Assembly (NCBI GenBank): GCA_016791045.1
Contig: JAEUNO010000012.1
Location: 1-64,000 of the forward strand
Length of the DNA stretch: 64,000 nt
Source of the DNA: Methyloversatilis sp.
Lineage (GTDB): Bacteria; Pseudomonadota; Gammaproteobacteria; Burkholderiales; Rhodocyclaceae
Direction of reading: 5' to 3'
A model generated the notes under the pieces. It had not been told where the DNA came from. It saw only the letters and a program-made list of their open reading frames with translations, and made no database searches. Both the position numbers and the translations under genes were made by a program. This document shows positions 9,710 through 19,357 of the stretch, piece by piece (the stretch's first letter is position 1; the number at the start of each line of letters is the position of its first letter).

Positions 9710-10582
9710 GTGGGAAGCATTCACAGCATGACGGGTTTTGCGACAGCTGCAGTGGCTGTCGGCCAGACAACGCTGAACCTTGAGCTGCGGACAGTTAATT
9801 CTCGTTTCCTCGACCTGCATTTCCGCCTGCCCGACGAATTGCGCGTCGCCGAGCCGCTGCTGCGCGAACAGATCACCGGCACGCTGTCGCGCGGCAAGGT
9901 GGATTGCCGCGGCGGCCTGCAGGCAGGCGGCGACAGTGCGCGCGAACTGGCGCTCAGCGCGCCGCTGCTGGCCCGGCTGGTGGCGCTCGATGCCAGCGTG
10001 CGCGACGCCCTGCCTGACGCCGCGCCGCTGTCGGTGGCCGAAGTGCTGCGCTGGCCCGGCATGCTCGGTGACGAGGCGGTGTCGGCCGAAGCGCTGCTCG
10101 AAGCGGCCGGTCGCGCCGTGCGGCAGGCGCTGGGCGAACTCACCGCATCGCGCCAGAGAGAAGGTGTGCGGCTCGCCGCGATGCTGATGGAACGCGTGAC
10201 GCGCATGCGCGAACTGGTCGCCCAGGTCACGCCGCGCGTACCGGAAGTGGTGCAGGAATATCAGGCGAAGCTCACCCAGCGCCTGCAGGAAGCAATCGGC
10301 AGCGCAGACGACGAGCGCATCCGCACGGAAGTCGGCCTATTCGCGGTGCGCATCGATGTGGCCGAGGAACTGAACCGCCTGAGCGCGCACCTCGAGGAAG
10401 TGGAGCGCATCCTCTCGAAGGGTGGCTCCGCCGGCAAGCGGCTCGACTTCCTGATGCAGGAACTGAACCGCGAAGCCAATACGCTGGCGTCCAAATCGGT
10501 CGCGCAGGACGTCGGCAATGTGGCGATGGAACTCAAGCTCCTGATCGAACAGATGCGCGAGCAGGTGCAGAACATCGAGTAG
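9710..10582 (+). CDS. yicC: YicC family endoribonuclease
   Basis: A 290-aa YicC/YloC family protein, a family shown to have endoribonuclease activity in other bacteria. The start IHSMTGFA, the motif LELRTVNSRFLD, and the C-terminal GKRLDFLMQELNREANTLASK are diagnostic. I chose the GTG at 9710 because GAGAGGG lies about 9 nt upstream; longer in-frame extensions have no such site. It is convergent with ackA. A 7-bp-stem hairpin without a T tract follows at 10588-10608. Confidence 0.9.
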   Translation: MGSIHSMTGFATAAVAVGQTTLNLELRTVNSRFLDLHFRLPDELRVAEPLLREQITGTLSRGKVDCRGGLQAGGDSARELALSAPLLARLVALDASVRDALPDAAPLSVAEVLRWPGMLGDEAVSAEALLEAAGRAVRQALGELTASRQREGVRLAAMLMERVTRMRELVAQVTPRVPEVVQEYQAKLTQRLQEAIGSADDERIRTEVGLFAVRIDVAEELNRLSAHLEEVERILSKGGSAGKRLDFLMQELNREANTLASKSVAQDVGNVAMELKLLIEQMREQVQNIE

Positions 10583-10587
10583 GCGCA

Positions 10588-10608
10588 CGCGGCATGGTCG
10601 CTGCCGCG
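10588..10608. repeat. Hairpin between convergent yicC and ackA
   Basis: The arms cgcggca and tgccgcg pair perfectly across a 7-nt loop in the 33-bp gap between two convergent genes. There is no T run, so its role as a terminator is only a suggestion. Confidence 0.35.
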
Positions 10609-10615
10609 CCTGTCG

Positions 10616-11824
10616 TCACGACAGCAGTCCGGCCGTGTGCCGCGCGATCATCCACTCTTCGTTGGTCGGAATGACGCACACGGCCACCCGGCTGTCCGGT
10701 TCGCTGATGCGGGTTGCGCCCGCCACATTGGCGGCCGCGTCGAACGCGACGCCCATCCAGCCCAGTGGCTGGCAGATCCGCTCGCGCACGGCGGCCGCGT
10801 GTTCGCCGATGCCGCCGGTGAATACCAGCGCGTCGATGCCTTCGAGGGCGGCGGCCAGCGAGCCGATCTCCCGTACCGCCCGATAGCAGAACAGATCGAC
10901 CGCCTGTGCCGCCTCGGCGGTATCCGATGCGAGCAAGGTGCGCATGTCCGAAGACAGCCCCGACACGCCGAGCAGGCCGGATTCGCTGTACAGCAGGCGG
11001 GTCAGCGCCTGTGCGTCCATGCCATGCCGTTCCATCAGGTAAAGCAGTACGCCGGGGTCGAGGCTGCCTGAGCGGGTGCCCATCATCAGACCGTCGACCG
11101 CGGTGAATCCCATGCTGGTTGCCTGGCTTCTGCGCGCGACCATGCCGCACATCGACGCACCGTTGCCGAGGTGCGCGACGATCACCCGTCCGTCGGCCTG
11201 GGCGGCTGGCAGCTGCTGCGGCAGCACGTCGGCGATGAATTCGTACGACAGGCCATGGAAGCCATAACGCAGCACGCCTTCGTCGGTGATCCGGCGCGGC
11301 AGCGCGAACATCTGTGCAAGGTCCGGCTGCGTGCGGTGGAACGCTGTATCGAAGCAGGCCACCTGCGGCACACCGGGCAGCGCACGCGCCATCGCATCGA
11401 TGCCGGCCAGGTTGTGCGGCTGATGCAGGGGCGCCAGGGGAACCAGATCACGCAAGGCGGCGATCACCTGCGCATCGAGCAGGACAGGTGCCGAGAATTG
11501 CCGCCCGCCGTGCACCACGCGATGACCGACCGCCGTGATGCGCAAGCCGGCATCGCAGTCATGAAGCCAGTGCGCCAGATGGCGCAGCGCCTCGCGGTGC
11601 TGCAGTTCCGCCGACCCCTTGACGGGCAGCTCGACATCCTCCAGCCGGTTGCCTGCCGCATCCTCTGCCGTCAGGCGGAGCGGCCGCCCGGCCGCTCCGA
11701 TGCCATCGATGCGGCCGGTCATGCGGGCGTGCTGCGGCACGTCGCGCGGGTTCGCCGGCAATTCGAACAGCGCGAACTTCACCGAACTGGAGCCTGCGTT
11801 GAGCGTCAGCACGGCATCGCTCAT
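10616..11824 (-). CDS. ackA: Acetate kinase
   Basis: A 402-aa acetokinase-family enzyme converting acetyl phosphate and ADP to acetate and ATP. Signatures are VLTLNAGSSSVKFALF at the start, VGHRVVHGG, the central CFDTAFH, YGFHGLSYE, HLGNGASMC, and VFTGGIGEHA near the C-terminus. The ATG at 11824 overlaps the upstream pta stop (ATGA). Together the two genes form the acyl-CoA to acyl phosphate to acid pathway. The substrate could be acetate or another short-chain acid. Confidence 0.94.
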   Translation of the reverse strand: MSDAVLTLNAGSSSVKFALFELPANPRDVPQHARMTGRIDGIGAAGRPLRLTAEDAAGNRLEDVELPVKGSAELQHREALRHLAHWLHDCDAGLRITAVGHRVVHGGRQFSAPVLLDAQVIAALRDLVPLAPLHQPHNLAGIDAMARALPGVPQVACFDTAFHRTQPDLAQMFALPRRITDEGVLRYGFHGLSYEFIADVLPQQLPAAQADGRVIVAHLGNGASMCGMVARRSQATSMGFTAVDGLMMGTRSGSLDPGVLLYLMERHGMDAQALTRLLYSESGLLGVSGLSSDMRTLLASDTAEAAQAVDLFCYRAVREIGSLAAALEGIDALVFTGGIGEHAAAVRERICQPLGWMGVAFDAAANVAGATRISEPDSRVAVCVIPTNEEWMIARHTAGLLS

Positions 11825-13254
11825 GCATCGCTCCGGGTCACTGCATTGCGCTTTGCGTGTGCCATGACGACGGCGATGGCGGTCGACGTGGTCCGGGTCT
11901 CGGCGGAGTCGGCACGACTGGTCAGCACGAACGGTACGCGGGCGCCCAGAACGATGCCGGCAGACAGCGCCTCGGCGAGGTACTCCAGCTGTTTCGCGAG
12001 CATGTTGCCCGACTCGATGTCGGGCACCACCAGGATGTCGGCCTGTCCGGCCACCACCGACCGGATGCCCTTGGTCAGCGCCGCCGCTGCCGAGATCGCG
12101 TTGTCGAAGGCCAATGGACCATCGAGCAGCCCGCCCCGGATCTGACCGCGGTCCGCCATCTTGCACAATGCGGCGGCGTCGAGCGTCGACGGCATCGCCG
12201 GATTGACCGTTTCGACCGCGGCAAGCAGGGCGACCCTGGGCTCCGGAATGTGCAGGATGTGCGCGAGGTCGATCGCGTTCTGCACAATGTCGGCCTTTTC
12301 CAGCAGCGTCGGCGCCACATTGATCGCCGCATCGGTGATCAGCATCAGCCGCGGATAGGTCGGCACGTCCATCACGAACACATGGCTCATGCGGCGTGCC
12401 GTCCGCAGGCCGGTGTCCTTGCGGATCACCTCGCTGACCAGTTCATCGGTGTGCAGGCTGCCCTTCATCAGGGCTTCGCACTCGCCGGCGCGGCACAGCG
12501 CCACCGCGCGCTCGGCCGAGGCATGGCTGTGCAGGGTGTCGACGATCCGGCAATCGCCGAGATCCATGCCGAACTCCTCGGCCAGCCGGCGGATTTTCGG
12601 CTCGGGGCCGACCAGCGTCGGCACGATCAGGCCACGGTCTCTCGCCAGCAGGGCGCCGCGCAGCGATTCCGCGTCGCAGGGATGCGCCACCGCCATCGAA
12701 ATCGGCGTCAGGCCGTGCGTGATCTGCATCAGGCGTTCGAAGCGCGTCTTCCTCGTGTCGGACAGCCGGAATTCCGGCAACTCCGTCTTGACCAGCCGGA
12801 CCTTGTCGCTCGGCGCCAGTACTTCCGCCGTGCCGTGAATCACCTTCTCTCCATGCTGATTGATGCACACGCAGTCGAGGATCATGTGCTTGTTGTGATC
12901 GAACTTGCGATCGCAGCGCACCGTCACGGTGACGGTATCGCCGACCCGTACCGGACGGCTGAAGTGCAGTGTCTGGTCGACGTAGATCGTGCCGGGACCG
13001 GGAAACTGGGTGCCCAGCAGGGTGGAGATCAGCGCGCCGCCCCACATGCCGTGGGCGATGACTTCGGTGAAGATGGACGAGCGGGCGTATTCGGCATCGA
13101 CGTGCGCCGGGTTGATGTCGCCGGACATGATGGCGAACATGTGGATGTCTTCGTTGCGCAGCGTGCGCAGCAGGGTGGCCGTGTCGCCCACGGCGATTTC
13201 GTCGTACGTGCGGTTTTCTATCCAGAGCGAATCGGGATCGGTGACGTGGTTCAT
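11821..13254 (-). CDS. Bifunctional MaoC-like hydratase / phosphate acetyltransferase
   Basis: A 477-aa two-domain enzyme. Residues about 10-150 form a MaoC/hot-dog domain with the (R)-hydratase motif FAIMSGDINPAHVD (Asp and His catalytic) and AHGMWGGALIS. The remainder is a phosphotransacetylase (PTA/PTB) domain with MKGSLHTDELVSEV and VPDIESGNMLAKQL. Such fusions usually lie beside ackA and fabI, as here, and link acyl-CoA hydration to acyl phosphate formation. The PTA half may therefore prefer butyryl or another acyl-CoA. It starts with ATG at 13254 and is coupled to ackA. Confidence 0.9.
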   Translation of the reverse strand: MNHVTDPDSLWIENRTYDEIAVGDTATLLRTLRNEDIHMFAIMSGDINPAHVDAEYARSSIFTEVIAHGMWGGALISTLLGTQFPGPGTIYVDQTLHFSRPVRVGDTVTVTVRCDRKFDHNKHMILDCVCINQHGEKVIHGTAEVLAPSDKVRLVKTELPEFRLSDTRKTRFERLMQITHGLTPISMAVAHPCDAESLRGALLARDRGLIVPTLVGPEPKIRRLAEEFGMDLGDCRIVDTLHSHASAERAVALCRAGECEALMKGSLHTDELVSEVIRKDTGLRTARRMSHVFVMDVPTYPRLMLITDAAINVAPTLLEKADIVQNAIDLAHILHIPEPRVALLAAVETVNPAMPSTLDAAALCKMADRGQIRGGLLDGPLAFDNAISAAAALTKGIRSVVAGQADILVVPDIESGNMLAKQLEYLAEALSAGIVLGARVPFVLTSRADSAETRTTSTAIAVVMAHAKRNAVTRSDA

Positions 13255-13359
13255 GAGCTGTCCGCGTTCAGGGTGTATCGGTATTGTCGGGAAGGTACGT
13301 GCCGCGGCTGATGGGCCGGGCGCCGGTTCAGCCGGCAGCGCCCGGGGTCTGCGTCCGCA

Positions 13360-14139
13360 TCAAGCCATGATGTTGTGACCGCCGTCCACATAGAAGGTCG
13401 AGCCGGTCAGGCGGCGCGCGTAATCGGTGGCGAGATAGGTCAGGGCGACGCCCACATCGTCGATGTCGACCAGCTGGCCGATCGGCGACTTCTGGACTGC
13501 TTCGTACATCAGTTCATCGAATTCCTTGAGTCCGGATGCCGCCCGGGTGCGCAGCGGCCCCGGCGAGATGGCATGCACGCGGATGCCCTTCGCGCCAAGT
13601 TCGAACGCCAGATAGCGCACGGACGCCTCGAGCGCCGCCTTGCACGGGCCCATCACGTTGTAGTTGGGCACCACCTTGTTGGCACCCATGTAGCTCATCG
13701 CGAACAGCGAGCCGCCGTCGGTCATCAGCGGCGCCGCTAGGCGCGCCATGCGGATGAAGGAATGACACGACACGTCCATGGCCTTGGCGAATGCATCGGC
13801 CGGGCAATCGATCAGACCGCCGGCCAGCGCCTCCCTGGGCGCAAACGCGATCGAGTGCAGCGCAATGTCCAGGCGATGCCATGTGGCGTGGATCGCCGCA
13901 AACGCGTCTTCCATCTGACCTGCCACCGACACGTCGAGCGGCAGCAGCAGTTCGGCGCCGAGCTCCTGCGCGAGCGGTTCGACAAAGGGTTTCGCCTTGT
14001 CGTTGAGATAGGTGATCGCCAGTTCAGCACCCGCCGCGTGCAGGGCACGCGCGCAGCCCCAGGCGATCGAGTGCTCGTTGGCGACGCCGATGATCAGCGC
14101 CCGCTTGCCGCTGAGCACACCCTTGTTTCTGTTGGACAT
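13360..14139 (-). CDS. fabI: Enoyl-ACP reductase (NADH), FabI
   Basis: A 259-aa short-chain dehydrogenase-fold enzyme that reduces trans-2-enoyl-ACP in the last step of fatty-acid elongation. FabI features are GKRALIIGVANEHSIAWGCA at the cofactor site and the catalytic Tyr-x6-Lys set within PNYNVMGPCKAALE. It also has the substrate-loop region and a C-terminal STFYVDGGHNIMA. It lies 105 bp upstream of the MaoC-Pta gene on the same strand, so they may be cotranscribed. A possible second FabI elsewhere in the genome cannot be excluded. Confidence 0.92.
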   Translation of the reverse strand: MSNRNKGVLSGKRALIIGVANEHSIAWGCARALHAAGAELAITYLNDKAKPFVEPLAQELGAELLLPLDVSVAGQMEDAFAAIHATWHRLDIALHSIAFAPREALAGGLIDCPADAFAKAMDVSCHSFIRMARLAAPLMTDGGSLFAMSYMGANKVVPNYNVMGPCKAALEASVRYLAFELGAKGIRVHAISPGPLRTRAASGLKEFDELMYEAVQKSPIGQLVDIDDVGVALTYLATDYARRLTGSTFYVDGGHNIMA

Positions 14140-14458
14140 TTCGGACCTTTGTGTGTGGTGAATGTACCTGCGCAGGTCAACGGTGGGCCGCGAACAGGCC
14201 CGCGTACGTATGATTGCGGCGGATTCTTGCGCGTTGATGGCAGCAGGTCATCGATCGGCAGGGTATCTGGCCGGTGCGTCACGTCCGACCAGCGGTGTCG
14301 TTCCAGACCGCCCCGCCCGGATGCCGACCGCACGGAACGGAGTGCCCTGCCGTGTCGTCATCAGTAGAATCGACGTCTTTCCGCTGCATCAGTTCGACCC
14401 ATCATCCACGGATCGGCGCCATCGCACCGATCCCGTTTACACCGAACATCACTGAATC
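14140..14458. other. Divergent promoter region of fabI and gmk
   Basis: This 319-bp gap separates divergent fabI and gmk. A TAGAAT -10-like hexamer is at 14365-14370 on the plus strand, about 90 bp before gmk, without a strong -35. Open frames in the gap lack ribosome-binding sites and recognisable content. I see no gene here. Confidence 0.4.
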
Positions 14459-15079
14459 ATGGCAACTCGCGGCCTGCTTTTCATCGTCAGCGCGCCTTCG
14501 GGCGCCGGCAAGACCACCCTGGTGCGCGGTCTGCTCGAACGCGACCCCGGGATACAGCTGTCGATCTCGCACACGACGCGCGCCGCGCGGCTGGGTGAAG
14601 TCGACGGCGTGGCCTATCATTTCGTGTCCGCCGCTGTTTTCGACGCGATGCGCACGGCGGGCGACTTTCTCGAGTGGGCCCAGGTTCACGGCAATTGCTA
14701 TGGAACGTCGCGCCACTGGCTCGACGAACAGCTGTCGGCAGGCCGTGACGTACTGCTGGAAATCGACTGGCAGGGCGCGCAGCAGGTGCGCACGCTGTTT
14801 CCCGACGCGGTCGGCATCTTCATCCTGCCGCCTTCCCTTGACGCGCTGTCCGCGCGGCTGAACGGGCGTGGACAGGACGCTGCCGACGTCATCGAGCGTC
14901 GGCTGGCCGCGGCGCGCGACGAGATACGTCATCTTCACGAATTCGATTTCGTTATAATCAATGACATACTGAGTCAAGCTCAAGCTGAGCTGGTGACTGT
15001 CGTGCAGGCCGCGCGCCTGCTGACAACCAGCCAGATGGCGCGGCATCCTGAAACATTCAAATCACTGGGCATCGACTGA
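14459..15079 (+). CDS. gmk: Guanylate kinase
   Basis: A 206-aa guanylate kinase that phosphorylates GMP to GDP. The P-loop [12 protein letters not shown] lies at residues 11-22. The GMP-binding segment includes SHTTRAAR and VDGVAYHFV, and [11 protein letters not shown] follows. It heads gmk-rpoZ-spoT, an arrangement conserved in proteobacteria that links GTP supply, RNA polymerase assembly and (p)ppGpp metabolism. Confidence 0.96.
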   Translation: MATRGLLFIVSAPSGAGKTTLVRGLLERDPGIQLSISHTTRAARLGEVDGVAYHFVSAAVFDAMRTAGDFLEWAQVHGNCYGTSRHWLDEQLSAGRDVLLEIDWQGAQQVRTLFPDAVGIFILPPSLDALSARLNGRGQDAADVIERRLAAARDEIRHLHEFDFVIINDILSQAQAELVTVVQAARLLTTSQMARHPETFKSLGID

Positions 15080-15081
15080 AC

Positions 15082-15288
15082 ATGGCACGCATCACTGTTG
15101 AAGACTGTCTCAAGCGCATCCCCAACCGTTTCCAGCTGACGCTGGCGGCCACCGTACGTGCGCGTCAGCTCGCTGCCGGCAGCACGCCGCAGGTCGAAGC
15201 CGAGAACGACAAGCCCACCGTGGTTGCGCTGCGCGAAATCGCCGCCGGCAAGTTCGGCGTCGAAATCCTGAACCGGGGTCAGGTCTGA
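15082..15288 (+). CDS. rpoZ: RNA polymerase omega subunit
   Basis: A 68-aa omega subunit that helps assemble RNA polymerase and forms one of the ppGpp sites in other proteobacteria. It begins [10 protein letters not shown] and has the block [15 protein letters not shown], with the usual [14 protein letters not shown]. It starts 3 nt after the gmk stop and is probably translationally coupled. Confidence 0.95.
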   Translation: MARITVEDCLKRIPNRFQLTLAATVRARQLAAGSTPQVEAENDKPTVVALREIAAGKFGVEILNRGQV

Positions 15289-15319
15289 TGCGACCGGGCC
15301 TCAGGCACTGAACTGAACC

Positions 15320-17605
15320 ATGCGGCCGGTGGACGACATACTCATGCCCACCCCGGTCATACAGCCTTCGCCTGAAGCACCCGTTGTCGCCCTCGGTCTG
15401 GCCGACAACGACCCCCATGCGGGCAATCCCGCCGGTCCCCACGGTGGAGACTTCGATCGCCTGATCGGGTCCATTTCCGCCTATCTGCGGGAAGAGGACG
15501 TGCAGCGCGTGCGCGATGCCTACGCGCTGTCCGCCAGCGCACACGCAGGCCAGTTCCGGATGAGCGGCGAGCCCTACGTGTCGCATCCGGTCGCGGTGGC
15601 GGAAATCCTCGCCGGCTGGCAACTCGACAGCCAGGCGCTGTGCGCCGCGCTGCTGCACGACGTGATGGAAGATACCGACATCACGAAGGAGGAGATCGCC
15701 GAACGTTTCGGCAGGGTGGTCGCTGAACTGGTCGATGGCGTGTCCAAGCTCGACAAGATCGAGTTCCAGTCGAAGGAAGACGCGCAGGCGGAAAACTTCC
15801 GCAAGATGTTGATGGCGATGGCGCGCGACGTGCGCGTCATCCTGATCAAGCTGGCGGACCGCACGCACAACATGCGCACGCTCGGCAGCGTGCGGCAGGA
15901 CAAGCAGCGGCGCATCGCGCGCGAAACGCTCGAAATTCACGCACCGATCGCCAACCGCCTCGGCCTGCATGCGGTGTATCGCGAACTGCAGGATCTCGCC
16001 TTCCAGGCCATGTACCCGCTGCGCTACCGGGTGCTCGACCGCGCGATGAAGGCGGCGCGCGGCAACCGGCGCGAAGTGGTCGGCAAGATCACCGACGCCA
16101 TCCGTACCCGCCTGCCCGAGCGCGGGCTGGAAGCCGACGTGTTCGGGCGCGAGAAGAGCCTGTATTCGATCTTCCGCAAGATGCGCGACAAGCACCTGAC
16201 GTTTTCGCAGGTGCTCGACATATACGGCTTTCGCGTGGTCGTGCCGGATGTGGCCGCCTGTTACCTGACACTGGGTGCGTTGCATGCGCTGTACAAGCCG
16301 GTGCCCGGCAAGTTCAAGGATTACATCGCGATCCCGAAGGCCAACGGCTACCAGTCGCTGCACACGACGCTGATCGGCCCGTTCGGCACGCCGGTCGAAG
16401 TGCAGATCCGCACCTCCGAAATGCACCAGATCGCGCAGAACGGCGTCGCGTCGCACTGGCTGTACAAGGACAGCGAACAGTCGCTGGATGATCTGCAGGC
16501 CAATACGCACCGCTGGCTGCAGTCGCTGCTCGAACTGCAGAGTTCGGCACCGGATTCGGCCGAATTCCTCGAGCACGTCAAGATCGACCTGTTTCCGGGC
16601 GAGGTTTACGTGTTCACGCCCAAGGGCAAGATCATGTCGCTGCCGCGCGGTGCGACGGCGGTCGACTTCGCCTACGCGGTGCACACCGACGTCGGCCATT
16701 GCTGCGTGGCCTGTCGCATCAATCACGAGCTGATGCCGCTGCGCAGCGAACTGAACAGCGGCGATCAGGTGGACATCATCACGGCGACGCACCCCAATCC
16801 GAATCCGGCCTGGCTCGGCTACGTGAAGACCGGCAAGGCGCGTGCGCAGATCCGCCACTTCCTGAAGAACATGCAGGTCGAGGAATCGGCTCAGCTCGGA
16901 GAACGGCTGCTGACCCAGGCGCTGCGCCAGTTCGGCGTCACGCCGGACGAAATCAGCGATGTGTCGTGGACACACTGGCTCGAAACGGCCGATATCCGCA
17001 ACCGCAAGGACGCACTTGCCGACATCGGCCAGGGCAAGAGCTCGGCCACCTTCGTCGCCCGCAGCCTGCTCGAGCTGCAGACGGCGCGCGAGGCCGGCAG
17101 CGGGATCGAGGTGCCTGAAAGCGCGCTGCTGATCCGCGGTTCCGAAGGCATGGCGGTGCAGATTGCGCGCTGCTGTCAGCCGATACCGGGCGACCCCATC
17201 GTCGGCCAGATGCGCAAGGGCTCCGGCCTGATGATCCATGCGCACGACTGCCCGACGCTGCGACGCAACCGCAAGGAAGGCGACCAGTGGGTCGATGTCG
17301 AGTGGGAGCGCGACACCAGCCGGGTGTTCGAAGTCGGTATCCGCGTCGTGTCGGCGAATCGACCGGGCGTACTGGCCAAGGTGGCGTTCGAGATCGCGGA
17401 ATGCGGCGCCAACATCCAGAATGTCGGAATGGAAGAAGACGGCAGCCTGTACACGCAGATTCATTTCACGCTGCAGGTGAGTGATCGCGTGCATCTCGCG
17501 CGCATCATGAAGGGCTTGCGGCGCGTACCGGAAGTGGTACGCATCAACAGGGTGCGTGCCGGCAGCGAAAAGGCCGAAGAGGGCCGCAGAGGCACGCAGC
17601 AGTAG
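15320..17605 (+). CDS. spoT: Bifunctional (p)ppGpp synthetase/hydrolase
   Basis: A 761-aa Rel/SpoT enzyme. The HD hydrolase domain retains HDVMED at residues 113-118. The synthetase domain has the bifunctional-type KFKDYIA rather than the RelA-type acidic motif, followed by PKANGYQSLHT. A TGS domain (VFTPKGKIMSLPRGATAVDFAYAVH) and a C-terminal ACT domain follow. It should both make and degrade (p)ppGpp. The start could be 15320 or the in-frame ATG at 15344. It is third in the gmk-rpoZ-spoT group. Confidence 0.94.
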   Translation: MRPVDDILMPTPVIQPSPEAPVVALGLADNDPHAGNPAGPHGGDFDRLIGSISAYLREEDVQRVRDAYALSASAHAGQFRMSGEPYVSHPVAVAEILAGWQLDSQALCAALLHDVMEDTDITKEEIAERFGRVVAELVDGVSKLDKIEFQSKEDAQAENFRKMLMAMARDVRVILIKLADRTHNMRTLGSVRQDKQRRIARETLEIHAPIANRLGLHAVYRELQDLAFQAMYPLRYRVLDRAMKAARGNRREVVGKITDAIRTRLPERGLEADVFGREKSLYSIFRKMRDKHLTFSQVLDIYGFRVVVPDVAACYLTLGALHALYKPVPGKFKDYIAIPKANGYQSLHTTLIGPFGTPVEVQIRTSEMHQIAQNGVASHWLYKDSEQSLDDLQANTHRWLQSLLELQSSAPDSAEFLEHVKIDLFPGEVYVFTPKGKIMSLPRGATAVDFAYAVHTDVGHCCVACRINHELMPLRSELNSGDQVDIITATHPNPNPAWLGYVKTGKARAQIRHFLKNMQVEESAQLGERLLTQALRQFGVTPDEISDVSWTHWLETADIRNRKDALADIGQGKSSATFVARSLLELQTAREAGSGIEVPESALLIRGSEGMAVQIARCCQPIPGDPIVGQMRKGSGLMIHAHDCPTLRRNRKEGDQWVDVEWERDTSRVFEVGIRVVSANRPGVLAKVAFEIAECGANIQNVGMEEDGSLYTQIHFTLQVSDRVHLARIMKGLRRVPEVVRINRVRAGSEKAEEGRRGTQQ

Positions 17606-17633
17606 TCATCGAATTTTCTGTATGGAGTCTGAA

Positions 17634-17840
17634 GTGGCTGATTACGAATCGGATCACACGCGTTTCATGCGTGAGTACCTGGAAAAGAATCCGGAGCAGG
17701 TTGAAGAGCAGCGCAAGGGGCGCGCGCTGTGGTGGGACAAGCCGCAGGACCTCGAAAGCCAGCGCCGCTTCAACGAAGCCAGGGTGCCGCAGAAGGCCTA
17801 CCCGTATCAGGCTGACCTGACGCCGGGCGAATCACACTGA
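17634..17840 (+). CDS. DUF3460 family small protein
   Basis: A 68-aa acidic protein matching the betaproteobacterial DUF3460 family by its pattern: SDHTRFMREYLEKNPEQVEEQRKGR and WWDKPQDLESQRRF. The function is unknown. I prefer the GTG at 17634 because GGAG lies 6 nt upstream and the family usually begins just before this point; an ATG at 17622 would add four residues. It lies 28 bp after spoT, likely in the same transcript. Confidence 0.8.
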   Translation: MADYESDHTRFMREYLEKNPEQVEEQRKGRALWWDKPQDLESQRRFNEARVPQKAYPYQADLTPGESH

Positions 17841-17883
17841 ATCCGCCGCCGGATCCGTCACGGCGCACGTTCGTGGTCGGCCG

Positions 17884-19338
17884 ATGAGCCTGCTTGACAC
17901 GCCGCTGGCCATTGTCGATCTGGAAACGACCGGCGGCGACCCGGCGCTCGATCGCATCACCGAGGTCGGCATCGTGCTGGTGGATGGCGACCAGCGTGTC
18001 GAATGGTCCAGCCTGGTCAATCCGGGCATCGCGATTCCCGGCAACATCCAGCGTTTCACCGGCATCACCGATGAAATGGTGCGCCGGGCGCCCCGCTTTG
18101 CCGATATCGCGCAGCAGGTGTCGACGCTGCTGCATGGCCGTCTGTTCGTCGCCCACAACGCACGCTTCGACCACGGCTTCCTGCGCAACGAGTTCGCCCG
18201 CCTGTCGCTGTCCTTCGCGCCGCGCGTGCTGTGTTCGGTCAAGCTGTCGCGCGCGCTCTACCCCGGGCATCCGCGCCACGGACTGGATGCCGTGATGGAA
18301 CGGCTGGGCCTGAACTGCGATGCGCGTCACCGCGCGCTGGGTGATGCTCGAGTGGTGTGCGATGTGCTCGACATCGTGAAGCGCGATTTTCCGGTCGCGC
18401 AGATCGATGCGGCCATCCGCAAGTCCGGGCTCACCGCTTCACCGGTGCCCGGCTTCGCACCGGGCGCCGTGGGAGATCCGCCGGAGGCGCCCGGTGTCTA
18501 TCTGTTCTACGGCGCACCCGCTGCGCCCGGCGTCGGCGCAGACCTGTTGCCGGCACCGGTCGAAACCCCGCTTTTCGTCGGGCGCAGCCGTAATCTGCGT
18601 TCGCGTGTGCTGTCCCACTTCAACGGTCCGCAGAAGGCGGGTCAGGCGGCGCGTCTGGCGCGCGAAACGCGGCGCGTCGAATGGACCGAAACGGCTGGCG
18701 AACTGGGTGCCCTGCTGCTCGAAGCGAAGCTCGTGAAACAGCTGCAGCCGCCGTACAACAAGCCGGCGCGCGCTGCCGGTCCGGCCGTTGCGCTGCACGT
18801 GCGCGGGGAGCCGGGCAGCTCGGTCGCTGCTGGAGAGGCGGCGCTGGTCGTGGTCGATCTCGACCGCGTCGCGCCGCAGCAGCTGAGCGGTCTGTACGGC
18901 CCGTTCCGTTCGCGTCGCGACTGCATGGCGGCGTTGCGCGAAATGGCGACTGCGTGGCAGCTGTGCCCGAAGCGCATCGGTCTGCAGGGATACGAAAGAC
19001 GCACTGCCGCCTGTGTAAACGTGCAGACCAAGCGCTGCCGCGGCGTGTGCTGCGGTCGCGAGGACGCGCGGCAGCACGATCTGCGGCTGATGAGCGCGCT
19101 GGATGGATTGCGCGTACCGGACTGGCCGTGGCCGGGCCGGGTGGTGGTACGCGAACGACGACCCGGAACTCAGCGTGGCGACCGTCACTGGCTGTCCCAC
19201 TGGTGCTACCTGGGCAGCGCGGCCGAAGAAGCCGATGCCTTGCCGGCAGGTGCCGCCGCGCACTTCGACTACGACCACTACCGCATCCTGCGACGCCATC
19301 TGGAAGTGCTGCCGGTCGAGGCGGTCGAGCCGCAATAG
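17884..19338 (+). CDS. DnaQ-type 3'-5' exonuclease fused to Cho/UvrC-like endonuclease
   Basis: A 484-aa fusion. Residues 1-170 are a DEDDh exonuclease: IVDLETTG (DxE), VAHNARFDHGFL, and HRALGDARVV (HxxxxD). From about residue 195 comes a GIY-YIG nuclease like UvrC and Cho: APGVYLFYG, then PLFVGRSRNLRSRVLSHF and ELGALLLEAKLVKQLQP. A Cys-rich stretch (CxxxxCRGVCCG) lies further on. It probably acts in DNA repair, combining 3' incision and trimming. It is the last gene in the spoT cluster and converges on the GGDEF/EAL gene. Confidence 0.85.
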   Translation: MSLLDTPLAIVDLETTGGDPALDRITEVGIVLVDGDQRVEWSSLVNPGIAIPGNIQRFTGITDEMVRRAPRFADIAQQVSTLLHGRLFVAHNARFDHGFLRNEFARLSLSFAPRVLCSVKLSRALYPGHPRHGLDAVMERLGLNCDARHRALGDARVVCDVLDIVKRDFPVAQIDAAIRKSGLTASPVPGFAPGAVGDPPEAPGVYLFYGAPAAPGVGADLLPAPVETPLFVGRSRNLRSRVLSHFNGPQKAGQAARLARETRRVEWTETAGELGALLLEAKLVKQLQPPYNKPARAAGPAVALHVRGEPGSSVAAGEAALVVVDLDRVAPQQLSGLYGPFRSRRDCMAALREMATAWQLCPKRIGLQGYERRTAACVNVQTKRCRGVCCGREDARQHDLRLMSALDGLRVPDWPWPGRVVVRERRPGTQRGDRHWLSHWCYLGSAAEEADALPAGAAAHFDYDHYRILRRHLEVLPVEAVEPQ

Positions 19339-19357
19339 GGTGAAGCTGGAGCCGCGC

